Below are positions 9,101-18,154 of a stretch of 64,000 bases of DNA, piece by piece (the stretch's first letter is position 1; each line of letters starts with the position of its first letter). Made by a program: the position numbers and the translations under genes. The stretch lies in assembly GCA_021777055.1 (NCBI GenBank), contig JAIQZO010000024.1, positions 124,001 through 188,000 on the forward strand, given 5' to 3'. Under the pieces are notes generated by a model. The model did not search any database and was not told the origin of the DNA. It saw only the letters and a program-made list of their open reading frames with translations. This DNA is from Candidatus Anammoxibacter sp. (GTDB taxonomy: Bacteria; Planctomycetota; Brocadiia; Brocadiales; Anammoxibacteraceae).

Positions 9101-9439
9101 ATCACAGTTAGTGTATTTAACAAGAGCAATGATGTGTTTAATCTTTTCGGCTTGTTGTTGTCCTGGACAGAAGGTGATGCTACCTGGAATAACGTTTTGC
9201 CGTTAACTAATCAGGATCTACAGGTGGGAAGTTTTACTCCAAACGCTAATGGTGATTTTGTAATATCTTTAAATACTGAGGGGCTTCTACTTGTTAAAAG
9301 TTGGGTAGAAGATAGCACAAATAACAATGGTATTTCAATCATTAGCAGCGGTACTTCCAATGACATCAAGATACGCTCCTCAGAGTATAGCACTGTTAAT
9401 CAGCGTCCAATGTTGACTGTAACTTATACTACCGAGTGA
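6149..9439 (+). CDS. Large secreted metallophosphoesterase with SdrD B-like repeats and DNRLRE-type domain
   Basis: 1096 residues, exported (signal peptide about 1-26, ending STLFA). An N-terminal sandwich domain (about 30-190) and a purple-acid-phosphatase-like FN3 domain (about 200-290) precede a calcineurin-like phosphoesterase. Its metal ligands are all visible: GDSG (about 301), GDNAYSNG (334), GNHDG (368), HHPPY (453) and GHSHSYE (492). Two SdrD B-like domains (about 612-727 and 738-854) are near-identical tandem copies. The C-terminal DNRLRE/CBM-like domain is split by a low-complexity DSEDD/KESKKDKN insert. It probably hydrolyses phosphoesters outside the cell. GTG 6149 fits the Shine-Dalgarno; ATG 6155 is possible. 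Confidence 0.88.
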   Translation: MEMKISRIFYIALAVFLFQISSTLFADILVNMGDGWRYLDNGTDQGIDWRSDPFNDTGWLQGTAQLGYGDGDESTVVSYGAEYGNKYITTYFRHNFQIVDYTLYNSLTLKLIRDDGAVVYINGQEVHRSNMPDGSINYLTTATSALGSPAENEINSVTIPSSLLNDGDNLLAVEIHQAGGGSSDISFDLELIGNQGNGTINVIRGPYLQMGSHDSVVVRWRTDVLSDSQVLIGPDPLNLDQDFFDFTLTTEHEVAISGLNASKRYYYAIGSISDVLEGGDSSTFFETSPTPGSIAPVRIWIIGDSGTADTNAANVYSAYQDVTGTNYTNLWLMLGDNAYSNGTNSQYQSAVFNMYPGLLRQTPLWPTLGNHDGISADSSTESGPYYDIFTLPRKAEIGGVASNTEAYYSFDYANIHFVVLDSFGTDRSTTGDMLTWMETDLQSTLADWIIAFWHHPPYSKGSHNSDTETALIEMRENALPILEDYGVDLVLSGHSHSYERSKFIDSHYGLSSTYSDNAHAFDTGSGRTDDTGSYKKFVPGASHQGTVYAVAGTAGNISGGNLNHPAMYISLNELGSMILEVDDQILNARFINDNGTTKDYFTIDKNSVNEPSGKISGVVWNDNDQDGIREIEEQMLSGIRVELYNDTGSLINSQNTAGDGSYAFNILSAGSYRIRFVSGSYAISPQDQGSDDSVDSDPNTSNGETNIINLASDQKINNVDAGLHIPGGSAQIDKNNVNEPSGEVSGVVWNDNDQDGIREIGEQMFSGIRVELYNDTGSLINSQNTAGDGSYAFNTLSAGSYRIRFVSGTLAISPQKQGSDDSVDSDPNTSNGETNIINLASDQKINNVDAGLHIPGGSEQTVTFRNGEGGYSGAEDSYISSDKPNDNYGNASEVVAVKKGKNKESTKGKNSEDDDSEDDDSEDDDSEDDDSEDDDSEDDDSEDGKESKKDKNKESKKDKNKESTILFKWNVSQIPSDATITGAAITVSVFNKSNDVFNLFGLLLSWTEGDATWNNVLPLTNQDLQVGSFTPNANGDFVISLNTEGLLLVKSWVEDSTNNNGISIISSGTSNDIKIRSSEYSTVNQRPMLTVTYTTE
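7957..8714 (+). repeat. Tandem duplication of an SdrD B-like domain
   Basis: Two copies of about 375 bp (7957-8330 and 8343-8714) inside the phosphoesterase gene differ by only a small number of bases, so the duplication is recent or maintained by gene conversion. Confidence 0.85.
8876..9037 (+). repeat. In-frame minisatellite: 15-bp (DSEDD) and 24-bp (KESKKDKN) units
   Basis: Seven 15-bp units of GATTCAGAAGATGAT type (8876-8980) are followed by two full and one partial 24-bp units (8981-9037). Both lengths are multiples of three, so copy-number changes keep the frame. Confidence 0.9.
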
Positions 9440-9529
9440 ACAGAAGCATATTTGTTTTAAGGCCGTGATCATAAATTAATTGTCATTTTTCGGTTTCGTA
9501 TTAAGGTTAAATTTTGTAAATCTACCTAA

Positions 9530-9559
9530 GCGGGTCAGTTATACTGGCCCGCTTTTTTT
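9530..9559 (+). terminator. Intrinsic terminator
   Basis: The stem GCGGGTCAG/CTGGCCCGC (one G-U pair) around TTATA is followed by seven T. It lies 90 bp after the phosphoesterase gene and directly before the TPR gene, and argues against the longer start of the latter at 9480. Confidence 0.85.
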
Positions 9560-9569
9560 AAGGATATAT

Positions 9570-10409
9570 GTGTTGAAATTTTTGGTCTTTTTTGCAGGAA
9601 TGTTGTTTGTAAATACTGTATGGTCCCATGGAGATTTAGACCATCATATTAAACAACTGGACCGTCAATTACTATATAATGAAGACTCACAACAACTGCT
9701 TTTAGAACGGGGAAGATTACACTTTGAAAATGGTCAGTTCGAAAAGGCGAAGACGGACTTTGAAAAATTACTTCAAGCTCATCATGATAACAGTGAGGCT
9801 TTATTCTATTTAGCGCAGGCCCATTTGCGACTCCACAACCTGGAACAGGCCGAAATTATTGCTAATCATTTTTTAGCACATGTAAGCAGTAATACTGCCA
9901 TTGCCAAAGGAGCTGCGGTTTTAAGTGATATATATGCAGCGAAAGGGTACAATATCATAGCATTATATCAATACAGTAGAGTTTTGCATCTGAGAAACAC
10001 TCCATTACCTGACCACTTTCTAAGAACGGCACTCATAGCGCAGGAATCCGGAGCTAATGGTAAAAATCTGGCGCTTGCCATACTAAATCAGGGGATCAAA
10101 CGAATTGGCCCTACAGTTGTATTAATGCAGCAGGCACTGGCGCTAGAGATTGAATTAAAGGCATATAATAAGGCGATTAATCGCCTGAATAGCATGCTTA
10201 AAACCGCCAAAGGATTTCGGATTTCCGTATTATTAGAACAAAAAGCGCGTGTTTTTGCACTAAAAGGAGACATCACTACTGCACACAGTGAATTCCTACA
10301 AGCCTTTAAAACCATAGAGCTTTTACCGCCAGCAAAACAGCAATTAGCTCCAGTTAAGGAGCTGCAAAAGAGGATTGTTGAAAAAATCAATAGCTTTACA
10401 ACAAATTGA
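9570..10409 (+). CDS. Exported TPR-repeat protein
   Basis: 279 residues from GTG 9570, preceded at 5 nt by AAGGA (9560-9564). The same frame is open back to 9480 but that part overlaps the terminator. The hydrophobic start LKFLVFFAGMLFVNTVWS is a signal peptide. The remainder is tetratricopeptide-like (LERGRLHFENGQFEKAKTDF, then ALFYLAQAHLRLHNLEQAEI), a protein-interaction scaffold. Partner unknown. It follows the secreted phosphoesterase and may be functionally linked, but it has its own Shine-Dalgarno behind a terminator. Confidence 0.75.
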   Translation: MLKFLVFFAGMLFVNTVWSHGDLDHHIKQLDRQLLYNEDSQQLLLERGRLHFENGQFEKAKTDFEKLLQAHHDNSEALFYLAQAHLRLHNLEQAEIIANHFLAHVSSNTAIAKGAAVLSDIYAAKGYNIIALYQYSRVLHLRNTPLPDHFLRTALIAQESGANGKNLALAILNQGIKRIGPTVVLMQQALALEIELKAYNKAINRLNSMLKTAKGFRISVLLEQKARVFALKGDITTAHSEFLQAFKTIELLPPAKQQLAPVKELQKRIVEKINSFTTN

Positions 10410-10548
10410 TAATGCCTGAAAATTCCCCTGGCCTCTTTCTTTACCAGATTTTCTCTTCTTCAGTGTTACTCTTTTTAGGGGTGTGGGTATTATATGGTGT
10501 CTGAATCGCAACATCTCTTATATATCAATAGGTTACAAGGAACATTGC

Positions 10549-10573
10549 TGGTTCAAGTCTCCGACTTGAACCA
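10549..10573. terminator. Hairpin between convergent genes
   Basis: An 11-bp perfect stem TGGTTCAAGTC/GACTTGAACCA with a 3-nt loop lies between the TPR gene (+) and the CPBP gene (-). No T run follows on either strand, so a bidirectional terminator is only inferred from position. Confidence 0.4.
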
Positions 10574-10581
10574 ATCTGACC

Positions 10582-11148
10582 TTAACAATACTCCTTATCC
10601 TGATAATTTATGGTGTAAGGTTGTGTCTTTATAAAATACCTTAAATATATCAGAGCACATAAATTATAAAAGAAATGTAATTGTATTGGTATAAGAAGGC
10701 TTCCATAATGCTGATACAATGCCCCAAGGTAAAACCCTATAATTGTAGCAATGATAAAATATGCGGGAGTAATAAAATGTAACAATCCAAAAATTATGCT
10801 TGCCGCAACAAGGCCTAATTTGACCTGAATTACACCACGAAATAAGATCTCCTCTGCAAAACCTGAAAGGGTAGCAAAAAGTAATAGATCTGGTAATCTG
10901 GCGGTTGAGAATATGTCCTTTATATCAGTGATAACAATCCTCCTAAACGGACCTATTACGGGGATTTTTTCTGTATTCTCTAAAAGTAATACCAGGAATA
11001 AACCTAAAGGAAGCAGTGCATATAAAGTGCCCAGAAGAAGATCACGGAAAATTTCTTCCGACAGAGGAAACAGCTTAACTTCAAATAAATACGCCAGAGA
11101 AAAGGCAACTATTAACGCCACACCCTCTGAAGTAATGACCATTAACAA
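10582..11148 (-). CDS. CPBP (CAAX/Abi) family intramembrane metalloprotease
   Basis: 188 residues, multi-pass membrane. The three family motifs are present: EEILFR (EExxxR), FGLLH (FxxxH) and HFFYN (HxxxN). Family members cleave prenylated or other membrane substrates; the target is unknown. The TTG at 11148 or ATG at 11142 are the only usual start codons. The frame continues upstream as AYPRNKLLMV, and an AGGAG overlapping the gnd stop lies 7 nt before an in-frame ATT, so the true N terminus may be about 11 residues longer. Likely co-transcribed with gnd. Confidence 0.82.
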   Translation of the reverse strand: MLMVITSEGVALIVAFSLAYLFEVKLFPLSEEIFRDLLLGTLYALLPLGLFLVLLLENTEKIPVIGPFRRIVITDIKDIFSTARLPDLLLFATLSGFAEEILFRGVIQVKLGLVAASIIFGLLHFITPAYFIIATIIGFYLGALYQHYGSLLIPIQLHFFYNLCALIYLRYFIKTQPYTINYQDKEYC

Positions 11149-11182
11149 TAGTTTGTTTCTTGGATAGGCAATAATATAACTC

Positions 11183-12112
11183 CTATTTTATAGACGTAAA
11201 CAACTCATGTCCGCCAAATACATTTCTTATGGCTGCAATAATCTTGCCTGTAAAACTTTGCCTGTTTCGGGACTCTTTTCTGGACTTCAGGGCAGCATCT
11301 AATACCGGTACATCAACTCCCGATTCATCCGCCATCTGCTTTGCCCATTTCCCGGTCTCCCCACCACCTATCTTTCCAACGATGGAAGGATCATCATTCA
11401 GCATTTTTATGGCTTTGGCGGCGTCATCCATAAGCCTGGATTCGATTATGCTACCGTTGCACCATACTTCACACAGTTTGGCAATGTCTATTGATAACCG
11501 CTTCTTGTCAGACATTGTTTTGATAACGTTCAGGCCTTCGCCGATTGCCTGCAGAAATCCGTATTCAATGCCGTTGTGAACCGTTTTAACGAGATGTCCA
11601 CAGCCTGTCTCACCTGCGTAAAGGTATCCATTCTCTGCCGACATAGCTTTAAAAAGATGTTCATGTTCATAAAAGAGCTCTCTTTTCCCCCCCACAGTTA
11701 GGCAAGCACCGTTTCTGGCACCACTAAGCCCACCACTTACGCCAATGTCCATAAAATCTATCCCATGGGGTTCAAGAAACGCTGCTCTTCTTTCTGCATC
11801 TTTGTAATACGAATTACCACAATCGATCAAGATATCCCCTTTCTGCATGGATGGCAATAGTGAGGTTATGGTATCGTCAACCGCTTGACCAGCAGGTAGA
11901 AAAATCATTATGACACAGGGACTCTTAAGGCAGGCCCTAAGCTCATTAATGGAATTCACTTCATGATCAATGGATACATTGTTAAATCGTTCTCTAATTT
12001 GTTCTGAAATGTCAAACCCTAAAACTTTGTAATCCTTATCTCTTAGATTCTCTCCTACACTTCCTCCCATTCTGCCAAGGCCGACTATACCTATTTCACG
12101 ATTATGATGCAT
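11183..12112 (-). CDS. gnd: 6-phosphogluconate dehydrogenase, decarboxylating (short, YqeC-type)
   Basis: Oxidises 6-phosphogluconate to ribulose 5-phosphate and CO2 in the pentose phosphate pathway. 309 residues, the short class (about 300) rather than the 470-residue enterobacterial one; short forms are often NAD-dependent. The Rossmann motif GIVGLGRMG is at the N terminus, followed by SGGLSGARNGACLTVGG and the catalytic region CGHLVKTVHNGIEYGFLQAI with the usual Lys and the HNGIEYG Asn/Glu. The C terminus is KSRKESRNRQSFTGKIIAAI. Leads the two-gene operon with the CPBP protease. Confidence 0.93.
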   Translation of the reverse strand: MHHNREIGIVGLGRMGGSVGENLRDKDYKVLGFDISEQIRERFNNVSIDHEVNSINELRACLKSPCVIMIFLPAGQAVDDTITSLLPSMQKGDILIDCGNSYYKDAERRAAFLEPHGIDFMDIGVSGGLSGARNGACLTVGGKRELFYEHEHLFKAMSAENGYLYAGETGCGHLVKTVHNGIEYGFLQAIGEGLNVIKTMSDKKRLSIDIAKLCEVWCNGSIIESRLMDDAAKAIKMLNDDPSIVGKIGGGETGKWAKQMADESGVDVPVLDAALKSRKESRNRQSFTGKIIAAIRNVFGGHELFTSIK

Positions 12113-12166
12113 ATATTTATTTTTCCTCTGTTACTATTTGAATTTGAAATAGTTCAATTACCTATA

Positions 12167-12258
12167 AAATAACTCACACAAAGACACGAAGACACTGAGA
12201 TATTTACATAATTTCTGATTATTAACCTTTGTGTCTCCGTGTCTTTGTGTGAGTTATT
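12167..12258. repeat. Palindromic repeat, family E, overlapping the 3' end of the YgiQ gene
   Basis: Left arm 12167-12201 and right arm 12224-12258 are inverted complements (ATAACTCACACAAAGACACG and its partner) around a 22-bp loop. The arms have a period of about 8 (ACACAAAG, ACACGAAG, ACACTGAG). The right arm encodes the last 11-12 residues and abuts the stop of the radical SAM gene. Confidence 0.85.
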
Positions 12259-14255
12259 ATTTTGCGTTTTCCACCACCTGTCCCTTTAAAATGTTTCCCC
12301 TTACTTTTACTTACGCCTTTATCCGGAATCAGATGATGATTCTTACTGCCTATTAAATCTCCCCTTCCCATATCTCTAAGGGCTTCACACAAAAGAGGCC
12401 AGTTTTCCGATTTGTGATACAGGAGAAACGCTTTATGTAGACGTCTGATCTTCAAGCCGCGTGGTATGTTTATCTCATTCCCATTTCTTTCTATCTTATA
12501 AAAAATATCATTTCCTGTATGATACATGGCTGTTGCTATTGTCATGGGTGATGGCAAAAACGTTTGCACTTGTTCCAGTCTGTAACTATTCTTCTTCAAC
12601 CACAGAGCCAATTCCACCATATCTTCAGTTGTTGTTCCCGGATGGGCAGCTATAAAATATGGAATAAGATACTGTTTCTTGCCCACCATTTTTGAATATT
12701 TATCAAACATGGCCTTAAAACTGCTATAACAATCTATCTCCGGTTTCATCATTGCATTAAGAGGTCCCTTTTCTGTATGTTCGGGCGCTATTTTTAGATA
12801 ACCTCCCACATGATGTTCGGCAAGTTCCTTTATATACTCAGGGGATTTAACTGCCAGGTCATAACGCACACCAGATCCAATTAACACCTTTTTTATACCC
12901 GGAATTTTTCTTGATTTACGATAGAGCTTTATCAACGGTCCGTGATCTGTATACAGGTTCTTACACACCTTTGGATAAAGACATGAGAGCCTCTTACAAA
13001 TAAACTTCTCGTTCGGAACACTGCAACGCATTCTGTACATATTAGCAGTTGGTCCACCTAAATCTGAAATGGTACCGGTAAACGATGGTACGGAATCCCG
13101 AACCCTCTCTATTTCACGTATTATAGATTCCTCTGAACGGCTCTGTATAATCCTTCCTTCGTGGGCGCTTATGGAACAAAAAGCACATCCCCCAAAACAT
13201 CCTCTCATAATCGTTACGGAAAAACGTATCATCTCGTAAGCAGGAATCTTTTTTTCTCCGTATGAGGGATGGGGCAGTCTGGTAAACGGTAGTTCATACA
13301 CACCGTCAAGTTCATCGGTAGACAGAGGTATAGTGGGAGGGTTAATCCAGATATCTCTGTTGTCGTGCAACTGAACAAAAGCGCACGATTTATCGTTTGC
13401 AAAATCAACATGCATAATGCGACAGGCAAATGCGTATAACAACGGATCGTCACATATCTGATTATATGAAGGTAGACGAATAACGGTACCACTGTTTTTC
13501 TTCCCTATTCCAGGCCCCTTCTCTTTCGCAGCAAGAAATTTCTTGTGGTGATCCAAAGGTTCAATATCTGTGATCTCTGTCAGGTTCAGTTCATTCCAAC
13601 CTTCAAGCAAATCTTTAACCGGAAAAACAGTACCGCGCAAATCGGTAATATCTTTAATAGACTCTTTTTTTGCCAGTCTATGGGCAATATCGATTATCTG
13701 TCTCTCTCCGTTACCATATATCAAAATGTCCGCCTTGGAATCAAGCACAATAGAACGCCTGATCTTGTCTGACCAGTAATCGTAATGGGCACACCTTCGC
13801 AGGCTGGCCTCAATACCACCGATAACAATTGGCACCCCAGAATAAGCCTCTCTGCACCGTTGAGAATAGACAATTACCGATCTATCTGGACGTTTCCCTG
13901 GCTGATCATCCGGGGTGTAGGCGTCATTTGAACGGATTCGGTGATTGGCCGTATATCTATTTACCATAGAATCCATGTTACCAGCAGTAATACCAAACAT
14001 GAGGTTAGGCCTACCCAAAGCCATAAAAGCATCTTTGCTATGCCAGTCAGGCTGGGCAATAATTCCTACACGGAATCCACGGGCTTCCAGTACTCTACCA
14101 ATTACCGCCATCCCAAAACTGGGATGATCCACATATGCATCCCCGGTAACAATAATTACATCGCAGCTCTCCCACCCAAGGCACTTCATCTCTTTACGAG
14201 ACATTGGTAGCACAGGCGCTATTTTGCCAGAATTGCCGGAATTTTGTTTATACAT
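12222..14255 (-). CDS. ygiQ: YgiQ-family radical SAM protein
   Basis: 677 residues. The N-terminal B12-binding-like domain reads [20 protein letters not shown] (about residues 32-51). The radical SAM cluster is [12 protein letters not shown], with CxxxCxxC near residue 350. A long C-terminal portion carries the family block [18 protein letters not shown]. Function of YgiQ proteins is not settled. The C terminus [12 protein letters not shown] is translated repeat family E and replaces whatever tail preceded it. Monocistronic; divergent from tldD. Confidence 0.9.
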   Translation of the reverse strand: MYKQNSGNSGKIAPVLPMSRKEMKCLGWESCDVIIVTGDAYVDHPSFGMAVIGRVLEARGFRVGIIAQPDWHSKDAFMALGRPNLMFGITAGNMDSMVNRYTANHRIRSNDAYTPDDQPGKRPDRSVIVYSQRCREAYSGVPIVIGGIEASLRRCAHYDYWSDKIRRSIVLDSKADILIYGNGERQIIDIAHRLAKKESIKDITDLRGTVFPVKDLLEGWNELNLTEITDIEPLDHHKKFLAAKEKGPGIGKKNSGTVIRLPSYNQICDDPLLYAFACRIMHVDFANDKSCAFVQLHDNRDIWINPPTIPLSTDELDGVYELPFTRLPHPSYGEKKIPAYEMIRFSVTIMRGCFGGCAFCSISAHEGRIIQSRSEESIIREIERVRDSVPSFTGTISDLGGPTANMYRMRCSVPNEKFICKRLSCLYPKVCKNLYTDHGPLIKLYRKSRKIPGIKKVLIGSGVRYDLAVKSPEYIKELAEHHVGGYLKIAPEHTEKGPLNAMMKPEIDCYSSFKAMFDKYSKMVGKKQYLIPYFIAAHPGTTTEDMVELALWLKKNSYRLEQVQTFLPSPMTIATAMYHTGNDIFYKIERNGNEINIPRGLKIRRLHKAFLLYHKSENWPLLCEALRDMGRGDLIGSKNHHLIPDKGVSKSKGKHFKGTGGGKRKIITHTKTRRHKG

Positions 14256-14506
14256 AACTTTCGATTATATCAATTATTTAGAGAGCTAAACTGAAGCACA
14301 AATCAAATACCATCTTTTTTGATAAGTTGCAAGAATAGTTATAAGAAGTTTAAATAACTACAAATCAATACATTATTCTTCATTCCCAATATAGTTAGGC
14401 TTTGCCGCATCACGAGTTATCCCCTTGAATAAAACCAATCTATGATATATGATATTCTTTGTAAACAAACTATGCAAATCATATTAATCCTGCATTGAAA
14501 GCCAAA

Positions 14507-16000
14507 ATGAATAATCGAAAAAAAGAGAGTGCCAATAGCGATACAAACCTTATTTTTAACGGCAACCACACCGGAGCCGCCCGCGATATCTTTGAGAAAC
14601 GAATGGGCATTGATGACTCAGTAATCAACAGGATAATAGGTGCCGGGCTTAACAATGCAGTAAACTTTGTGGACGTATATTTTGAATACGGCATTGCCAA
14701 CTCCATTATTATGGAGGACGGAATCATTAAAAGCTCTTCAAAGTCCGTGAGCATGGGTGTGGGCATCAGGTCATTAAAGGGAGATCAAACCGGATACGCA
14801 TACAGTGAGGATTTTGATATTGATCCTATGCTGCATGCGGCGAAAACAGCCTCCGCCATAGCAGCAAATGGCAGTGTTAAGACATTTGATGCTCACAAGT
14901 TCAACGAAAAGCAAGAAGCAAACCACTATAAAATTTCTCACTCTATTTCAGATACAGACATCGCTGAAAAGATCCAGATGATTCAGAGAGCGGAAAAGAT
15001 TGCCCGTGAATATGATAAACGTATTGAAAAAGTGACGGTAACATTGGCAGACGCAACCAAGTTTGTCCAAATCTACACATCCGAAGGTCTTTTGCTGAGG
15101 GATACGCGGCCTATGTTCAGGATGAACGTACAGTGCATTGCCCAAGACGGAGAGAACATTCAGCAAAGCAGTTCCGGAGTTGGTGGACGCGTAGGGGCAA
15201 ATTTTCTAACCGAATCAGATCATGCTGCAGACCTTGCAGAAAAAGCAGCATCCAGGGCTATTTTACTATTAGGAGCAAAGCAGGCCCCTTCTGGTACAAT
15301 GCCGGTAATCTTAGGCCCGGCACAATCAGGAATCCTCCTCCATGAAGCAGTTGGGCATCCACTTGAAGCTGATTTTAACCGCAAAGGCACATCAGCGTAC
15401 AGCAATAGAATAGGCGAAGTTGTGGCATCAAAACTGTGCACAATCTACGATTCAGGTACAGTTGATTATGATAGAGGCGCCATCAACTTTGATGACGAGG
15501 GGAACAGCTCAAAAGAGAATATCTTGATAGAGAATGGGGTTCTAAAGGGCTATATGCACGACCGCATCAGTGCGGAACATTTTAAAACACCATTTTCTGG
15601 GAACGGGCGACGTGAATCCTATGCCGACTATCCCTTACCCCGTATGACAACGACATATCTGGCAAACGGAGAATCGGAGCAAGAAGAGATAATCAAGGCC
15701 GTTAAGAGAGGCGTTTACTGCGAATCATTCAGCGGTGGACAAGTTGACATATCAAATGGAGACTTTGTATTTGTACCCACTATCGCATATATGATAGAAG
15801 ATGGAAAACTATCATACCCTATTAAGAACTTTACTCTTATTGGCAACGGGCCGGACGCCATGTCAAAAGTTACCATGGTGGGCAATGACTTTGCGTTCAG
15901 CGAAGGGGTATGGACCTGCGGTAAAGATGGACAGAGTGTACCTGTGGGGGTAGGCTTGCCAACCGTATTGATTTCTGAACTTACGGTAGGTGGAATGTAA
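14507..16000 (+). CDS. tldD: TldD metalloprotease subunit
   Basis: About 498 residues from ATG 14507; a TTG at 14495 would add four. TldD/TldE form a heterodimeric zinc protease that trims unfolded or modified peptides (microcin B17 maturation, CcdA degradation in E. coli). The zinc motif HEAVGHPLE (HExxxH) is near residue 279, and the third ligand Cys is expected in the ESFSGGQVDISNGDFVF region. Its partner tldE follows 258 bp downstream, separated by heptamer repeats. Confidence 0.93.
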   Translation: MNNRKKESANSDTNLIFNGNHTGAARDIFEKRMGIDDSVINRIIGAGLNNAVNFVDVYFEYGIANSIIMEDGIIKSSSKSVSMGVGIRSLKGDQTGYAYSEDFDIDPMLHAAKTASAIAANGSVKTFDAHKFNEKQEANHYKISHSISDTDIAEKIQMIQRAEKIAREYDKRIEKVTVTLADATKFVQIYTSEGLLLRDTRPMFRMNVQCIAQDGENIQQSSSGVGGRVGANFLTESDHAADLAEKAASRAILLLGAKQAPSGTMPVILGPAQSGILLHEAVGHPLEADFNRKGTSAYSNRIGEVVASKLCTIYDSGTVDYDRGAINFDDEGNSSKENILIENGVLKGYMHDRISAEHFKTPFSGNGRRESYADYPLPRMTTTYLANGESEQEEIIKAVKRGVYCESFSGGQVDISNGDFVFVPTIAYMIEDGKLSYPIKNFTLIGNGPDAMSKVTMVGNDFAFSEGVWTCGKDGQSVPVGVGLPTVLISELTVGGM

Positions 16001-16035
16001 AATCTGGATACAGGATTCTGGATTCTAGTCTACAG
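16000..16035. repeat. Short heptamer-type repeat (GGATACA/GGATTCT)
   Basis: Directly after the tldD stop, the units CTGGATAC, AGGATTCT and GGATTCTA recur at about 7-8 nt, matching the heptamers at 1288-1313. Confidence 0.5.
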
Positions 16036-16077
16036 CACACCATTACTTCTGATCTCGTAGATATTTAATCGGTAACT

Positions 16078-16125
16078 AGGCTGAAGGCTGAAGGCTGAAG
16101 GCTGAAGGCTGAAGGCTGAAGGCTG
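16078..16125. repeat. Perfect heptamer tandem repeat (AGGCTGA)
   Basis: 48 bp of uninterrupted 7-bp units, almost seven copies, between tldD and tldE. The same unit, degenerated, builds the arms of the palindrome at 25224-25520. Confidence 0.95.
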
Positions 16126-16258
16126 TGAGGTATTGGAATATTGTCTTTTTTCCATGCCCCCTATACTTCACTACTCTAGTTCTAACAATCATTCAGGTTA
16201 ATTGAGAAAAAATATTTCAAAAAACAAGTTTCTACAGAATATTAACATAACATAATAT

Positions 16259-17599
16259 ATGACTAACTCTTATATACAATTGGCAAAAGATGTAATCTCC
16301 CTGGCAAAATCAAAAGGGGCAGAATTGGTATCTGTCTCCATTGGCAACTCCAGATCGTTCGAATTGGAAGTGCGAAATAAACAGATAGACGTTTTAAAGG
16401 AGTCGGGATCATCTGGGATCAGCATCTCAGTATGTAAAGACAAGAGACACTCATCACTGGCATCAAATGACCTGAAGATAGAGACTATAGATTCTCTTAT
16501 CAGCTCAACCATGAAAGCACTGCCGTATATGGGCACAGATGAGTTCTATACACTACCAGATCCTTCATTACAAGGAAAGGCCGCAGGAGATTTAAAGCTT
16601 AAAGACGGTGAGTTTGATGAGCACGATTCTTCTGAAAAGGTAAAAAGAACGCTTCTACTGGAAGAAAAGACAGTGGCACAGGACCCCAGGGTAAAGACAG
16701 AACAGGCGTACCATTCTGACGCAATTGCCCATGAGGTATATGCTGACTCCAATGGCTTTGTGGGTGAAGAGACAGACACATTTTACACGTTTGGGATGTC
16801 TGCACTGGCTGAAGATAGTGCTGGTAAAGGGGAAAACAAGGCAAGGAAACAGACTGACGGCTGGCACACCTGCTCCCGCTTTTATAAGGGAATGGAAGGG
16901 TTGGATTCCATTGCGCAAAAATCTGCACAGCGAGTATTGCGTAAACTTGGTGCTGTTAAACCAAAGAGCCAGGAGGTGCCTGTCGTGTTTAGTGCTGAGA
17001 TGGCAAGGAGTTTTCTAGGAAATATAGCATCGGCAATGATGGGCAGCAACATATTCAGAAAGCACTCTTTTCTTGCCGACCAGTTAGAAAATAAGATTGC
17101 AGGGGAGAACATCAATATTATTGACAACCCTTTACTCCCTGGAAGACTGGGTAGCAGACACTTTGATAATGAAGGAGTTGAATCAAAACCGTTAAGTTTA
17201 ATAGAAAACGGTGTGTTAAAATCGTATATGCTATCAACCTATTCCGCAAATAAGTTAAACATGACAACAACAGGACATGCCAGCGGGATATCCAACTTGA
17301 TTATAGAACCGGGAAACTATACGGAAGAAGAGCTGATCTCCGGCATCAATAACGGGCTCTATCTTACCTTCATGTCCGGACAAGGTGCAAATATAACGAC
17401 AGGAGACTATTCCAGGGGCGCACAGGGCATATGGATCAGAGGTGGAAAACTGGCTGAACCGGTTGCCGAATTTACCATTGCAAGTAAATTCATTGATATG
17501 CTGAACAACATTTCCATGATCGCTAGCGAAGTGGATGAACGAAGTGCTATATTAACTCCGGCATTTAAGGTGGAAAGAATGGCAATCAGCGGACAGTGA
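16259..17599 (+). CDS. tldE: TldE/PmbA metalloprotease-partner subunit
   Basis: 446 residues, the usual length. Homologous to TldD but without the HExxxH zinc site; it contributes to substrate binding in the TldD/E complex. Family blocks visible: SRSFELEVRNKQIDVLKESG at the N terminus, MARSFLGNIASAMMGSNIFR in the middle, and GDYSRGAQGIWIRGGKLAEP near the C terminus. Downstream of tldD in the same direction. Confidence 0.93.
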   Translation: MTNSYIQLAKDVISLAKSKGAELVSVSIGNSRSFELEVRNKQIDVLKESGSSGISISVCKDKRHSSLASNDLKIETIDSLISSTMKALPYMGTDEFYTLPDPSLQGKAAGDLKLKDGEFDEHDSSEKVKRTLLLEEKTVAQDPRVKTEQAYHSDAIAHEVYADSNGFVGEETDTFYTFGMSALAEDSAGKGENKARKQTDGWHTCSRFYKGMEGLDSIAQKSAQRVLRKLGAVKPKSQEVPVVFSAEMARSFLGNIASAMMGSNIFRKHSFLADQLENKIAGENINIIDNPLLPGRLGSRHFDNEGVESKPLSLIENGVLKSYMLSTYSANKLNMTTTGHASGISNLIIEPGNYTEEELISGINNGLYLTFMSGQGANITTGDYSRGAQGIWIRGGKLAEPVAEFTIASKFIDMLNNISMIASEVDERSAILTPAFKVERMAISGQ

Positions 17600-17715
17600 G
17601 AAGTTGATTCCCTTTGTTTAATGTCCAAAATTAGATTTATCACATCAAACATTATAGATATAATAAAAAAAGAAAAATGTATAAGGATTACTAAACAAAA
17701 AATTATAAATTACCA

Positions 17716-17925
17716 ATGACTAAAAAATATACAATAATTGTTGAAAAAGATGAAGAGAATTGGTTGATTTCTGAAGTTGTAGGCTTACCTGGATGTCATA
17801 CACAAGCCAAGGACATGAATGAGCTTTTAAAAAGAACGAAAGAGGCAATCCAAGCATTTCTAGAAATTGAAGAAGATACGGATATTCAAGAAGAGTTTGT
17901 GGGTGTACAACACATAGAGGTGTAA
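17716..17925 (+). CDS. hicB: HicB-type antitoxin
   Basis: 69 residues. It has the partial RNase-H-like HicB fold pattern: YTIIVEKDEENWLISEVVGL, then PGCHTQAKDMNELLKRTKEA. It neutralises HicA and usually represses the operon. No separate DNA-binding helix-turn-helix is visible, so it is the short HicB class. It ends 4 nt before hicA. Confidence 0.85.
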   Translation: MTKKYTIIVEKDEENWLISEVVGLPGCHTQAKDMNELLKRTKEAIQAFLEIEEDTDIQEEFVGVQHIEV

Positions 17926-17929
17926 ATAT

Positions 17930-18154
17930 TTGTCTAAACTACCAAAATTAACAGGTAAAGAGCTAGGAAAAAAAGTAGAACAGTTTGGATTCATGTATAG
18001 CCATACTACTGGTAGTCACATGGTATATAAACATAAAGATGGGAGGAGAACAACCATTCCAGATCATGGCAGTGAAGAGATTGGTCCAGGGCTTTTAAAC
18101 AAAATAATAAAAAAGGATTTGGGGATTACAAGAGAAGAATTTATGAAGTATTGA
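17930..18154 (+). CDS. hicA: HicA-type mRNA interferase toxin
   Basis: 74 residues from TTG 17930. The dsRBD-like HicA pattern includes the catalytic His in TTGSHMVYKH, followed by TIPDHGSEEIGPGLLNKIIK. It degrades mRNA when unopposed. Order is antitoxin then toxin. The TTG start just after the hicB stop fits translational coupling. Appears intact. Confidence 0.85.
   Translation: MSKLPKLTGKELGKKVEQFGFMYSHTTGSHMVYKHKDGRRTTIPDHGSEEIGPGLLNKIIKKDLGITREEFMKY

Noticed and set aside
8809..9129. 106-codon antisense frame with Ser/Glu repeats
   Set aside because: Complement of the DSEDD minisatellite; repeats keep several frames open by chance.
9480..9569. Longer N terminus for the TPR protein
   Set aside because: It would span an intrinsic terminator and displace the signal peptide; GTG 9570 has a proper Shine-Dalgarno.
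16078..16125. CRISPR-like array
   Set aside because: Units are 7 bp with no spacers; no cas genes in the window.
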